Assembly: GCA_963815775.1 (NCBI GenBank)
Contig: CAWFIB010000025.1
Coordinates: 186,001 to 250,000, forward strand
From: CAVVDY01 sp963815775
GTDB lineage: Bacteria > Acidobacteriota > Terriglobia > Terriglobales > Acidobacteriaceae
Length of the DNA stretch: 64,000 nucleotides
Direction of reading: 5' to 3'
In this document: in pieces, positions 39,112 to 50,255 of the stretch
How the letters are laid out: each line of letters opens with the position of its first letter
How positions within the stretch are numbered: the stretch's first letter is position 1
Translations under genes and position numbers: made by a program
The notes under the pieces: model-generated
Told to the model about the DNA's origin: nothing
The model's input: only the letters and a program-made list of their open reading frames with translations
The model's database searches: none

Positions 39112-39768
39112 TCAAGGATGGGAGAGCAATTCGGCCAGCCAGCTCTCGATCGTCAGGCGCATCTCGTGGAGGTGCCCGGCGAAGAAATGATCACCGGGCA
39201 GGAAGACCAATTCTTTGGGATCGGCGGCATTGGCGACGACGCTCTCCAGCTCATCCTGCGGCCCGAACTGATCGTGATCGCCGCTGAGGAAAAGCTTGGG
39301 CTTGCGACAATTTTTCAGAAAGTCGAAGGAATAAGCCCGGCCTTCGGCGGCCACCGGTGTGCCCAGCGAGATGATGCCACGCACGTCGGGATCGGCGCAC
39401 GCCACGCGGGTGCCAACCGCAGCCCCGAACGAGAAGCCGGCGAAGATCAGCGGCAGTGAGAACTTATTCTTGATCCAGGCAAGAGCGGCGCGCACGTCAT
39501 CCTGCTCGCCCAAGCCCTCGTCGTGCGTGCCCTGACTCAGCCCGGTTCCACGGAAGTTGAAGCGCAGTACCGGGAAGCCGAAGGAGTGTAAGGCCTTCAT
39601 CGCCTGAAATGCGACCTTGTTGTGCATGGTTCCGCCGAAGAGAGGATGGGGATGACAGACCAGGGCGGAGTGGGTCGCATTAGCGGCGCCGACGTTCAGC
39701 AGCGCTTCGAGCCGCCCGGCCGGGCCGTCGATAAAGAGCGACTGAATCGCGGCATGGGTAGATGGCAA
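39112..39768 (-). CDS. Alpha/beta hydrolase, dienelactone-hydrolase-like
   Basis: A 218-residue alpha/beta hydrolase with the nucleophile elbow GFSFGAAVG (Ser at about residue 115), the oxyanion region VCHPHPLFGGTMHNK, and a late Asp/His (GDHDQFGPQDEL, PGDHFFAGHLHEM). The HPHPLFGGTMHNKV block is characteristic of the YqiA/KANL3-like small hydrolase group. The natural substrate is unknown; esterase or lactonase activity is a fair inference. No signal peptide, so cytoplasmic. Confidence 0.85.
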   Translation of the reverse strand: MPSTHAAIQSLFIDGPAGRLEALLNVGAANATHSALVCHPHPLFGGTMHNKVAFQAMKALHSFGFPVLRFNFRGTGLSQGTHDEGLGEQDDVRAALAWIKNKFSLPLIFAGFSFGAAVGTRVACADPDVRGIISLGTPVAAEGRAYSFDFLKNCRKPKLFLSGDHDQFGPQDELESVVANAADPKELVFLPGDHFFAGHLHEMRLTIESWLAELLSHP

Positions 39769-39795
39769 GCTGGTCCCTCTGCGAAGACGCAGAGG

Positions 39796-39990
39796 CTATC
39801 TTACGTGTTGCCTCGGGTGTTTGTGGTGCCGATTGTTGCGCCCGTAAAGAAAGGCCACGAAAAAGAAGACGTAAATCGGCACGGTCAACAGGCCATATCC
39901 AAAGCGCGAAAAGTAAGGCAGGATGATGATCGTAAAAAGGAATGCCGCCGCCAGCACGATCAGCAACCATTTGATGTCGGACATTCGCAT
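39796..39990 (-). CDS. Small membrane protein, unknown function
   Basis: A 64-residue protein with two helices (about residues 7-25 and 33-49), a short loop LPYFSRFGYG and a histidine- and arginine-rich tail (GRNNRHHKHPRQHVR). AAAGGAGACTCCA precedes the ATG, a good ribosome-binding site. It lies 27 bases upstream of the alpha/beta hydrolase gene on the same strand and may start that transcript. No family recognised. Confidence 0.65.
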   Translation of the reverse strand: MRMSDIKWLLIVLAAAFLFTIIILPYFSRFGYGLLTVPIYVFFFVAFLYGRNNRHHKHPRQHVR

Positions 39991-40150
39991 TGGAGTCTCC
40001 TTTCGGCTGGAGTTGCGGAAGGCCGTCTAGCTGGTGTCGAACCGGTTAAAATCTCGGCCTCCTACAATAAGAAACACCGACGGCAGCGGCGGGTTTTATC
40101 CGGTCACATTTCTTAACATCGAAAACAGAAGGCGGGGGTGAGACGGGAAT

Positions 40151-41173
40151 ATGGTGCGATTCGGGATCGCAGGGTTTGGTCAGCATGCAGTCAAGCGCCT
40201 GATGCCGGCATTCGCCAAAGCACAGCGATGCCGCGTAACGGCTTTGTCTCGCCGCGATCCACAGCGGGCGCAGGATTCGGCACGGCAATTCGGGATTGCT
40301 CACGCTTTCAGTTCTGCGGCTGAGCTTTGCGCCTGTCCCGAAGTGGATGCGGTTTTCATCACTTCGCCAGACGCCTTGCATCTCGCCGACGTTCTGGAAG
40401 CCGTCCGCCATGGCAAGCCGGTGTTGGTGGAAAAGCCAATGGCAAGAAACGGCGCTGAGGCCGCGCAAATGGTGCGCGCGGCGCGAGATGCCGGAGTTCT
40501 GCTGGGAGTCGCTCACAACATGCGTTTCGAGCAGAGCGTGCAATGGTTCGGTCAGAGAGTGCGGGAAGGAGCCATTGGCCATCCAGTACTGGCACGTGCG
40601 AGCTTCGTTGCGCCTATGCTCAGTAGTCGGCGCACCTGGGTGAATGATCCGAAGCTTGCGACGGGCGGCCCGCTGGCAGACATCGGGGTCCACTGCATCG
40701 ACACATTACGGTACATCCTCGGCGATCAAATTGAGAGCGTGACCGTACAGGCGCAATATGATTCGCATTCGGTGCTGGAGGCCTCGGCCATAGGCGTGTT
40801 GCACTTTTCGCGCGGAACCTTGGCGAGCATGGCGGTCTCAGGTCGGGCGACCTATCAGACGGTCGTGGAGATCATCGGCGAGAGTGGTGTGCTCTCGGCG
40901 GTGAACGCTCTCAACGTCGAACGTCCGGTGAGGTTAGAGCTGCGCCGCGGCTTTGAGATCGTCGAGCGGGTGGAAGTGATGAACGGCGATGCTTACACGC
41001 TGCAGGTAGACGGGTTCGCCACCGCTTTCGAGGAAGGCCGGGATTTCGAGGTCAGCGGGGAAGAGGGATTGCGCAATCAACTGGTGCTGGACGCAGCTTT
41101 TCGCAGTGTCAGGTCGGGCAAGGTGGAGTTCGTGCCAACCGCGGAGGAAGGGCTGCGCTCAACCCTTCTTTGA
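40151..41173 (+). CDS. Gfo/Idh/MocA-family oxidoreductase
   Basis: A 340-residue NAD(P)-dependent oxidoreductase. An N-terminal Rossmann domain opens FGIAGFGQHAVKRL and includes the hallmark EKPMARNGAEA (about residues 94-104); a C-terminal alpha/beta domain carries GGPLADIGVHCIDTLRYI with the conserved Asp/His pair. Family members dehydrogenate sugars, inositols or related substrates, or act on glycosides. The substrate here is unknown. It ends inside the 3' end of the opposite-strand GH15 gene (15-base overlap), so a shared carbohydrate theme is conceivable. Confidence 0.9.
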   Translation: MVRFGIAGFGQHAVKRLMPAFAKAQRCRVTALSRRDPQRAQDSARQFGIAHAFSSAAELCACPEVDAVFITSPDALHLADVLEAVRHGKPVLVEKPMARNGAEAAQMVRAARDAGVLLGVAHNMRFEQSVQWFGQRVREGAIGHPVLARASFVAPMLSSRRTWVNDPKLATGGPLADIGVHCIDTLRYILGDQIESVTVQAQYDSHSVLEASAIGVLHFSRGTLASMAVSGRATYQTVVEIIGESGVLSAVNALNVERPVRLELRRGFEIVERVEVMNGDAYTLQVDGFATAFEEGRDFEVSGEEGLRNQLVLDAAFRSVRSGKVEFVPTAEEGLRSTLL

Positions 41174-43000
41174 AGGCGCCGGAGCGGGGGTGGACTCGGC
41201 GCGCTGCTTGCCCGGACCGCTGACCCGCGAGACCTCGAAAGCTGAATTGACGAGCGCAATATGGGAAAGCGCCTGCGGGAAATTACCGACCAGACGTCCG
41301 GCCTCGGGGTCGTATTCCTCCGACAGCAATCCCACATCGTTACGAAGCGAAAGCAGCCGCTCGAACAGTTTACGGGCCTTATCGCGCTGTCCCATGAGAT
41401 GCAGGGCGCTCACCAGCCAGAAGCTGCAAGCCAGGAAACGACCTTCCTCTCCGCGAACGCCATCGTCCATCTGCGACGGGTCGTAACGGCGCACGAAGCC
41501 ACCGGACATTAAATGTTTTTCGATAGCCTCGACCGTTCCCCGGACTCGTTTGTCATCCGGCGGGAGAAAACCAACCAGAGGGATCAATAGAAGCGAGGCA
41601 TCCAGGCGCTTGGAGGCGAAGGTCTGGGTGAAACTGTTGAGCTCGGTATCGAATCCTTTCTCGCAAACCTCCTGATGGACGGTTTGGCGCAACTTGCGCC
41701 AGAGGTCGACATTCCCATTTCCGCCACAGCGCTCGGCATATTTGACGGCACGGTCGAAAGCCACCCAAGCCATCACCTTCGAGTAAGTGAACTGCTGCCG
41801 TCCGCTGCGCACTTCCCAGATGCCTTCATCGGGCTGCTGCCAGATATTGGCCAGATGATCGGTAAGGGCATCCTGAAGGTCGATATCGGTTTTGCGGGAG
41901 GGCAATCCCCCAAGCTCGGCGTGGAAAAGAGCATCAGCCACTTCGCCATAAACGTCGAGCTGAAGCTGGCTGGAGGCGGCGTTACCCACGCGTACTGGAG
42001 TGGAGCCTTCATATCCCGAAAGCCAGCCAACCTCCCACTCCAGGAGGTTCCGCTCGCCACGAATGCCGTACATGATCTGCACCTGGTCGGGCCGGCCCGC
42101 ACAGGCGCGCAGCAACCAATCGCGCCAGGCACCCGCCTCTTCGTAGTAGCCGGCGTTCATCAGAGCCAACAAGGTGAACGTCGCGTCACGCAACCAGCAA
42201 TAGCGGTAGTCCCAGTTGCGTTTTCCGCCAATCTGTTCAGGAAGAGAGGTGGTTGGCGCCGCAACGATACCTCCTGTAGGGCCGAAGGTTAGGGCCTTGA
42301 GGGTGATGAGGGAACGGCGCACGGCATCGGTGTAATCCCCTTCGTAGTTGTTGTCGGCGGTCAGTTTTTTTATCCACCCTGTCCAGAACTCGGTGGTCAT
42401 TTCCAGTTCGTGCTGGGGCTCGATGGGAGGCGGAAGCTCGCCGTAAGACGCCCCATAGGCGAGTACGAAGGAGGTCGATTGTCCCTCAGCAAGGGTAAAG
42501 TCGCTGACCGTCTTCATGTTCTCGCCGTGGAACGGAGTATCGGAACGGAGGACGACCATGTCGGGACCTGCGATGGCGCGCAGCGTCCCATCCTCCAGAG
42601 TCGTTACCCAAGGAACGGTGAAGCCATAGTCGAAGCGCAGAACCAGTTCCATGTGCATGCGGACCTTGCCACGAAGGCCGCGCACAATTCGCACCAGATC
42701 GGGATACTTGCCGCGGATGGGCATGAAATCGATAAGCAGGACAGCGCCTTCGTCGTTCTCGAAGGTAGTCTCCAGGACCAGCGTGCCATCGCGGTAGGTG
42801 CGGGTGCTGCGGGCTTTGCCCACCGGTGCAATGCACCAGTGTCCCTGGTCTTCGTTCCCCAGAAGGGCGGCCATGCATGCGGCGGAGGAGAAGGTGGGCC
42901 AGCAGAGCCAGTCGATAGAACCTTGCTTGCTGACCAGTGCGGCAGTTTCGCAGTCGCCGATAAGTGCGTAGTCCTCAATGCGAGCAGTCATTACAGGCAT
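41159..43000 (-). CDS. Glycoside hydrolase family 15 (glucoamylase/trehalase-like)
   Basis: A protein of about 613 residues. The N-terminal beta-sandwich begins IEDYALIGDCETAALVS, and IDWLCWPTFSSAACMAALLG follows, as in the GH15-like family with trehalase or glucodextranase activity. The (alpha/alpha)6 barrel contains RNWDYRYCWLRDATFTLLAL and the GSTPVRVGNAASSQLQLDVYGEV segment near a catalytic glutamate. No signal peptide, so it is probably cytoplasmic and acts on trehalose or oligosaccharides. Start is uncertain: ATGs at 43000 and 42991 and a TTG at 43021 are in frame, none with a good ribosome-binding site. Confidence 0.88.
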   Translation of the reverse strand: MPVMTARIEDYALIGDCETAALVSKQGSIDWLCWPTFSSAACMAALLGNEDQGHWCIAPVGKARSTRTYRDGTLVLETTFENDEGAVLLIDFMPIRGKYPDLVRIVRGLRGKVRMHMELVLRFDYGFTVPWVTTLEDGTLRAIAGPDMVVLRSDTPFHGENMKTVSDFTLAEGQSTSFVLAYGASYGELPPPIEPQHELEMTTEFWTGWIKKLTADNNYEGDYTDAVRRSLITLKALTFGPTGGIVAAPTTSLPEQIGGKRNWDYRYCWLRDATFTLLALMNAGYYEEAGAWRDWLLRACAGRPDQVQIMYGIRGERNLLEWEVGWLSGYEGSTPVRVGNAASSQLQLDVYGEVADALFHAELGGLPSRKTDIDLQDALTDHLANIWQQPDEGIWEVRSGRQQFTYSKVMAWVAFDRAVKYAERCGGNGNVDLWRKLRQTVHQEVCEKGFDTELNSFTQTFASKRLDASLLLIPLVGFLPPDDKRVRGTVEAIEKHLMSGGFVRRYDPSQMDDGVRGEEGRFLACSFWLVSALHLMGQRDKARKLFERLLSLRNDVGLLSEEYDPEAGRLVGNFPQALSHIALVNSAFEVSRVSGPGKQRAESTPAPAPSKKG

Positions 43001-43221
43001 ATTGATGAGAAGCTGTTCCAACAGGAAGAGTTGGAACGCGATATCAAGCCGGGTTTATTCGCAGCCCGGCCACTTCCCCCCGTGCGATACGGCAAACGGA
43101 GGCTGGGATTGCCGCATCCATCTTAACGAGAGCATTCCAGTTAACGTCGAGTGCCGGCGCGGGCATACTAGCACACGCGGCGCGCTCTCGCACACGAAGT
43201 CAACACATCGGGAGGATCTGA

Positions 43222-44283
43222 GTGAGGAACAAGAGCAGAGAGATCGTGGTCATTACCGGTGCGTCGGCGGGACTCGGTCGCGCAACGGTGCGCGAGTTTG
43301 CCCGGCACGGCGCATGGATCGGATTGTTAGCGCGCGGCAAGGATGGTCTGGAAGGCGCTCGCCGCGAAGTAGAGAAGGCAGGCGGTAAAGCGCTGGTGCT
43401 GCCTACCGACGTGGCTGATGCCGCGCAGGTGGAAGCTGCGGCCGAGCGCGTGGAACAGGAGCTTGGCCCGATCGACATCTGGGTGAACGACGCGATGACC
43501 TCGGTCTTCTCGCCCATCAAGGAGATGACGCCCGACGACTTCAGGCGCGTCACCGAAGTAACCTACCTGGGCTACGTTTATGGAACCCTCGCCGCACTGA
43601 AGCGAATGCTGCCACGCGACCGAGGCACGATCGTACATGTGGGCTCGGCGCTGGCTTACCGCAGCATTCCGTTGCAGGCTGCCTACTGCGCTTCGAAGCA
43701 CGCTATCCTCGGATTCTTTGCGTCTCTTCGCTGCGAGCTGCTTCACGATCAGAGCAATGTGCAAACTACTATGGTCCAGATGCCGGCGCTAAACACTCCT
43801 CAGTTCGGTTGGTGCAAAAGCCGGCTGACCCGCAAAGCCCAGCCGGTGCCGCCCATCTATCAGCCCGAAGTCGGGGCGCGCGTCATCTACTATGCGGCAC
43901 ATCATGCCGGGCGGCGGGAGTACTATCCAGCGTGGTCGGCGGTGGAAGCAATCTTCGGCAACAAGCTTGCTCCCTCGCTTGCCGATCACTACCTGGCCCG
44001 CACAGGGTACGACGCGCAGCTATACGATGGGCACGAAGATCCAACCCGTCCCAACAATCTCTACGAACCGGTACCCGGAGATCACGGCGCGCATGGCGCC
44101 TTTGACAACCGGGCGTCCTACACCAGCAGGGAGGCGTGGGCTGAGACGCATTGGCAATGGCTGGCCGCGGCGGCAGGTGTGGCTTTCGGGAGTGCGGCGC
44201 TGGCGCTATTCAGGGACAGCTCGGGAAGGGAGGAAAAAACCAAGGTGAAAATCAGGCGCTGGGGGCGCCAGCGTGCTGCATAG
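43222..44283 (+). CDS. Short-chain dehydrogenase/reductase with C-terminal extension
   Basis: A 353-residue SDR. The Rossmann motif TGASAGLGR and the active-site YCASK tetrad are intact, but the usual NNAG is VNDAM. The C-terminal ~100 residues extend beyond a classical SDR and finish with a hydrophobic helix (WLAAAAGVAFGSAALALFRD, about 312-335) and a basic tail, so it is probably membrane-attached. This layout is seen in SDRs annotated as acting on lipids or sugar polyols; substrate unknown. The GTG is preceded by GGGAGG. The gene is divergent from the GH15 gene and convergent with a kinase gene. Confidence 0.88.
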   Translation: MRNKSREIVVITGASAGLGRATVREFARHGAWIGLLARGKDGLEGARREVEKAGGKALVLPTDVADAAQVEAAAERVEQELGPIDIWVNDAMTSVFSPIKEMTPDDFRRVTEVTYLGYVYGTLAALKRMLPRDRGTIVHVGSALAYRSIPLQAAYCASKHAILGFFASLRCELLHDQSNVQTTMVQMPALNTPQFGWCKSRLTRKAQPVPPIYQPEVGARVIYYAAHHAGRREYYPAWSAVEAIFGNKLAPSLADHYLARTGYDAQLYDGHEDPTRPNNLYEPVPGDHGAHGAFDNRASYTSREAWAETHWQWLAAAAGVAFGSAALALFRDSSGREEKTKVKIRRWGRQRAA

Positions 44284-44298
44284 GAGTCTGGTCAGTGG

Positions 44299-46701
<2,403 letters not shown>

Positions 46702-46807
46702 GTCAATGGTCCCGATCACGCCGACTTGATGTTAGGCCGACGCCTTGCCGTGGTCAACCAAAGCCGCGGCGAATGGGTTGTAAACCTGGCTTCCGGAGGT
46801 CGCCGGC

Positions 46808-46996
46808 TCAGGCGCCGGGGTGAACGAGCATCCAGAGACCGAGCGTAAGGACCACCGCGGCGATGAGCCGGCGAAAGGTCGGCTCGGGAATCCAGCCCAG
46901 GATTGTTTTGCCGATCAGAGTTCCCACAACCACGCCGAAGGATGCAGCGGATGTCAGCGGCCCGGCCGACGAGGGCATAATCAGGCGAGCGTTCAT
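46808..46996 (-). pseudogene. C-terminal fragment of a TauE/SafE-type permease
   Basis: Only about 62 residues are present, with GTLIGKTILGWIPEPTFRRL and a last hydrophobic helix (IAAVVLTLGLWMLVH). These match the final two helices of sulfite exporter TauE/SafE family proteins, which normally have about 250 residues and eight helices. No ribosome-binding site or continuation upstream is seen; the bases before 46996 do not extend the family. Best read as a gene remnant. Confidence 0.55.
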
Positions 46997-47066
46997 GGCG
47001 GAGTAGGCATCATAACCGGGCCCCGGCTCCGCCGCCGCAGCATGGTAGTATCGAGGTTATCCCACG

Positions 47067-47744
47067 ATGCACTTCGATGCTGTTAACATCTTCTTCCAAA
47101 TTGTGGTGCTGCTGTTCGCCATCAGCGTACATGAGTCGGCCCACGCGTGGATGGCCAACCGCCTAGGCGATCCCACCGCCAAGATGCTGGGCCGGGTTTC
47201 GCTTAATCCCATTGTCCATATCGATCCCTTTGGAACCATCCTGGTACCGGCGCTGCTGGTGCTGTTCGGATTTCCCGCGTTCGGATGGGCCAAACCCACT
47301 CCCGTGGACACGCGCAACTTCAAGAACGTGGTGCGGGATGACATCCTGACGGCGGTTGCCGGGCCGGTCAGCAACTTCCTCACGGCTTTCATTGCGGTGA
47401 TTGTGCTGACCTTTCTGGTGCATGCCCCGATGAGCGGGGCGGGCGGCCTGTTTCGCGGCACCGATGTGGCTGGGCCGCTGGCGCAGATGTTCGAGCTGGC
47501 CATCCTCATCAATGTGGTGCTGGCTGTCTTCAACCTGATTCCCTTGCCGCCGCTGGATGGCAGCCACGTGATCCGCCATTTCCTGTCGTACCAGACGTTG
47601 AAGATCTACGACCGGATTGGTTATTTCGGGCTCATCATCATGATGTTCGTGCTGCCGTATCTGCACCTGGATATCATCAGCCTGCTGATCTCTCCATTCC
47701 TCGGCTTTTACTATGCATTGCTGAACTTCTTCCTGAGACTCTAA
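47067..47744 (+). CDS. Site-2-protease-family (M50) membrane metallopeptidase
   Basis: A 225-residue intramembrane zinc protease with about six helices. The zinc-binding HESAH motif (residues 22-26) lies inside the first helix, and the second ligand motif is LPPLDGSHV (about 152-160). The short length and lack of a PDZ domain place it in the M50B group like the ScpA-adjacent bacterial S2P-like proteins. It cleaves within membrane-spanning segments of regulators, though no anti-sigma factor gene is near. Its stop overlaps the trpS start (TAATG), so the two are coupled. Confidence 0.9.
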   Translation: MHFDAVNIFFQIVVLLFAISVHESAHAWMANRLGDPTAKMLGRVSLNPIVHIDPFGTILVPALLVLFGFPAFGWAKPTPVDTRNFKNVVRDDILTAVAGPVSNFLTAFIAVIVLTFLVHAPMSGAGGLFRGTDVAGPLAQMFELAILINVVLAVFNLIPLPPLDGSHVIRHFLSYQTLKIYDRIGYFGLIIMMFVLPYLHLDIISLLISPFLGFYYALLNFFLRL

Positions 47745-48808
47745 TGCCCGATCCCACAACAGCTAAGAAAGGCCGCATCCTGAGCGGCATGCGGCCCACC
47801 GGAAAACTGCACCTCGGCAACTACGTTGGCGCGCTGCGCAACTGGGTCAGCCTGCAGGACGACTACGATTGCTTTTTCTTCATCGCCGACTGGCATGCCT
47901 TGACTACTGATTACGCCGATACCACCATGGTGAAGCAGAATTCGCTGGAGGTGATGATCGACTACCTCGCAGCCGGGCTCGACCCGGAACGCAGTGTGTT
48001 GTTCATCCAGTCGCACGTGCCGCAACACGCAGAGCTGCATTTGCTGTTCAGCATGATTACGCCGCTGGGCTGGCTGGAACGCGTTCCTACCTACAAAGAG
48101 CAGCGCGAGAACATCAAAGACAAGGACCTCAGCACCTACGGATTTCTCGGCTATCCGCTGTTGCAGTCGGCGGACATCCTGATCTATCAAGCCAACTTCG
48201 TGCCCGTCGGGGAAGACCAGGTGCCGCACGTAGAGCTGACGCGCGAAGTGGCGCGCCGGTTCAACCAGTTCTATCCGCGCAAGCTGCGCGACGGCGCCAA
48301 AGATCCCCGGCGCGATGTGGTCTTCCCCGAGCCCAAGCCTCTGCTCACGCCGGCCGCCAAGCTGCCCGGCACCGATGGCCGCAAGATGTCGAAGTCGTAT
48401 GGCAATACGCTGCTGTTGAGCGAGCCGGAAGAATCGATGCGCGCCAAGCTCAAGACCATGGTGACCGACCCGGCACGCATTCGCCGCACCGATCCGGGCA
48501 ATCCTGATGTGTGTCCTGTGGGTGACCTGCACAAAATCTTCAGCGATAGCGAGACGATGGCGAAGGTGAATGAAGGTTGCCGCAGCGCGGGCATCGGCTG
48601 CATCGAGTGCAAGAAGTGGGCGGCCGACAATTTGTGGAAGGTGCTCGGCCCCATTCAGGAGCGGCGGGCCAAGTACGAGGCCAATCCCAAGCTGGCCTGG
48701 GAGCTGCTGGAGCAGGGCTCAGCGAAGGCGCGTGATGCCGCTGAGGCCACGATGCGCGAGGTGCGCACAGCGGCCAATCTGTCGCACGACTACGAGCCTG
48801 GCGCGTGA
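47744..48808 (+). CDS. trpS: Tryptophanyl-tRNA synthetase
   Basis: Charges tRNA-Trp with tryptophan. A class Ic synthetase of 354 residues: the HIGH-like motif is TGKLHLGNY (about 19-27), and the KMSKS loop is KMSKSYGN (about 210-217), followed by the tRNA-binding C-terminal helical domain. GEDQVPHVELTREVARRFN is the typical central block. Length is normal. TAATG overlap with the protease gene shows coupling, an arrangement often seen with the M50 gene and followed in some genomes by scpA; here scpAB lie 6.5 kb on. Confidence 0.97.
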   Translation: MPDPTTAKKGRILSGMRPTGKLHLGNYVGALRNWVSLQDDYDCFFFIADWHALTTDYADTTMVKQNSLEVMIDYLAAGLDPERSVLFIQSHVPQHAELHLLFSMITPLGWLERVPTYKEQRENIKDKDLSTYGFLGYPLLQSADILIYQANFVPVGEDQVPHVELTREVARRFNQFYPRKLRDGAKDPRRDVVFPEPKPLLTPAAKLPGTDGRKMSKSYGNTLLLSEPEESMRAKLKTMVTDPARIRRTDPGNPDVCPVGDLHKIFSDSETMAKVNEGCRSAGIGCIECKKWAADNLWKVLGPIQERRAKYEANPKLAWELLEQGSAKARDAAEATMREVRTAANLSHDYEPGA

Positions 48809-48821
48809 GCAGAAAGCCGAA

Positions 48822-48844
48822 AAGGGCTGCCAGTGGCAGCCCTT
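48822..48844. terminator. Bidirectional terminator between trpS and a small gene
   Basis: AAGGGCTGCC and GGCAGCCCTT form a perfect 10-base stem with a 3-base loop, 14 bases after the trpS stop. A TTTTCGGCTTTC run follows on the minus strand, so it best terminates the small gene at 48899-49177; on the plus strand no strong T-run follows. Confidence 0.65.
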
Positions 48845-48898
48845 CGGGAGGAGGTGGACGTTATGAATAGTCGTGGCGTTATGAGAGGAGGATTAGGC

Positions 48899-49177
48899 TC
48901 ATTGAATCAGCGCTGTGTGCGTCGGCGCTTGTTTCACGACATGTAATGCGACCACCTTCTGTTCGAGCTTTTGTTCCAGAACCGACTTCATGTAATCTTC
49001 GCCGGCCTGCATCATGCGGAGCCACATATCGTGGGCCCGGCCGTCCTGGTTGAGGAACGCCGCTACTTCATCCGTGCTCATGTGGCTTCCGGATTCGGCG
49101 GCGAACTGTTGCAGGTGCGTCAAAGTAATTTCCGCAGTAACTTTTTCCCGCCAGCACTTCTTGGTTAGGTCTTTCAT
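48899..49177 (-). CDS. Small alpha-helical protein of unknown function
   Basis: A 92-residue protein, mostly helical and charged (MKDLTKKCWREKVTAEITL onward), with a segment THLQQFAAESGSHMSTDEVAAFLNQ and a Met-rich helix DMWLRMMQAGEDYMKSVLE. GGAAGCAGAAA precedes the ATG at 49177. Longer in-frame starts (up to 49657) run through non-coding sequence and the HAD gene on the other strand and are rejected. I do not recognise a family. It is followed by a strong hairpin terminator, which supports a transcription unit of its own. Confidence 0.6.
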   Translation of the reverse strand: MKDLTKKCWREKVTAEITLTHLQQFAAESGSHMSTDEVAAFLNQDGRAHDMWLRMMQAGEDYMKSVLEQKLEQKVVALHVVKQAPTHTALIQ

Positions 49178-49332
49178 TTTCTGCTTCCCGACAGAATTGA
49201 ATTTGTTGTACGAGAATAGAAATACTCCGATAGCCAACGCGAGCCTATACCGGACATCACACGCCTTTGTGATGTAGGTCACATCTGGGAGTTTGCGGCA
49301 GGAAAAGGGCCCGGGTCTGATAACTTCGAGAC

Positions 49333-50013
49333 ATGGCGCCTGCTCCAGCCCAATTGGATGGTCGTGCGATTCGTGCTGTGATCCTGGACTTTGGGGAAGT
49401 GCTTTCTTATCCGCCTGCGCCCGAGACCCTGACTGCCATGGCGGACCTGCTGCGCATTTCGCCTGAGAAGTTTCGCGAGTATTACTACGCGGAGCGATAT
49501 CGCTACGATCGCGGCGAGATTTCGGCGGAGGAATACTGGACAGCCATCGCCAAAGACGCAGGGATGCAACTGTCTCCCGGGCATATCGACTGGCTCCGCC
49601 GAACTGATGTTGCGATGTGGAGTAACCTCGACCCGCGGATGCTGCGCTGGGCCGCACGGCTGCGCGGGGAGGGCTTTCAGACGGCGGTGCTGTCGAACAT
49701 GCATGCTGACATGGCCAAGGTAGTGCGCTCAGACTTTGCGTGGATTGCCGACTTCCAGTGCTTCGTGCTCTCGGCTGAGCTGGGGTTTGCCAAGCCCGAT
49801 CCGGAGATCTTCCACCACTGCCTTGCTTGCCTGAACGTTGCGGCCAAGGAAGCGCTCTTCATCGACGACAAGGAGCGCAACATCCGTGCGGCGGAGGAAC
49901 TTGGCATTGCCGGAATCTGCGCCAGCTCGCCGGAAGCAATTCGCGACCGGTTGGAGATGGCGGGCTGGAGCGGAGCGCTGCCGGAGTCAGAAGCCGGCTT
50001 GACGCGGGCCTAA
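49333..50013 (+). CDS. HAD-IA family hydrolase
   Basis: A 226-residue HAD phosphatase-like protein. Motif I is VILDFGEVLS with the nucleophile Asp but Gly in place of the second Asp, as in haloacid-dehalogenase/epoxide-hydrolase-like members that are not strict phosphatases. Motif II (LSNMHAD), motif III lysine (GFAKPDPEIF) and motif IV (FIDDKERNIRAAEELG) are present. The cap domain is the helical type. Substrate unknown. It has no clear operon partner; a palindrome-rich gap follows. Confidence 0.85.
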   Translation: MAPAPAQLDGRAIRAVILDFGEVLSYPPAPETLTAMADLLRISPEKFREYYYAERYRYDRGEISAEEYWTAIAKDAGMQLSPGHIDWLRRTDVAMWSNLDPRMLRWAARLRGEGFQTAVLSNMHADMAKVVRSDFAWIADFQCFVLSAELGFAKPDPEIFHHCLACLNVAAKEALFIDDKERNIRAAEELGIAGICASSPEAIRDRLEMAGWSGALPESEAGLTRA

Positions 50014-50048
50014 TCCGGATTGTTCATAAAGCTCATGGTCTTGGAAGG

Positions 50049-50196
50049 GGCGCGGCTTCAGCCGCGCCGTAATCAGGCCTGAGGGCAGGCTTTAGCCTCT
50101 GAGGTAATTCGCCGTTGGTCGCAAGAACGAAATCCCCTCAGTGGCTAAAAGCTACCTCTGAAAAGGAGCACCCGCCGGCACGGCTGAAGCCGTGCC
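50049..50196. repeat. Pair of palindromes in opposite orientation
   Basis: GGCGCGGCTTCAGCCGCGCC (50049-50068) and GGCACGGCTGAAGCCGTGCC (50177-50196) flank about 110 bases that include a GCCTCTGAGGTAA and GGCTTTAGCCTC-like partial hairpin. The second is followed by CCTTTCAAAGCG, and the first is preceded by the reverse of that tail (CTTGGAAGGG), so they are inverted copies of one module. Confidence 0.75.
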
Positions 50197-50255
50197 CTTT
50201 CAAAGCGTGCGACTCGCCATGAGTAATCCAAGCTAAAAGACCCGCTCTACCCACC

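Noticed and set aside
49178..49657. Upstream extension of the small gene at 48899-49177
   Set aside because: It crosses the HAD hydrolase coding region on the other strand and lacks coding character before the ATG at 49177.
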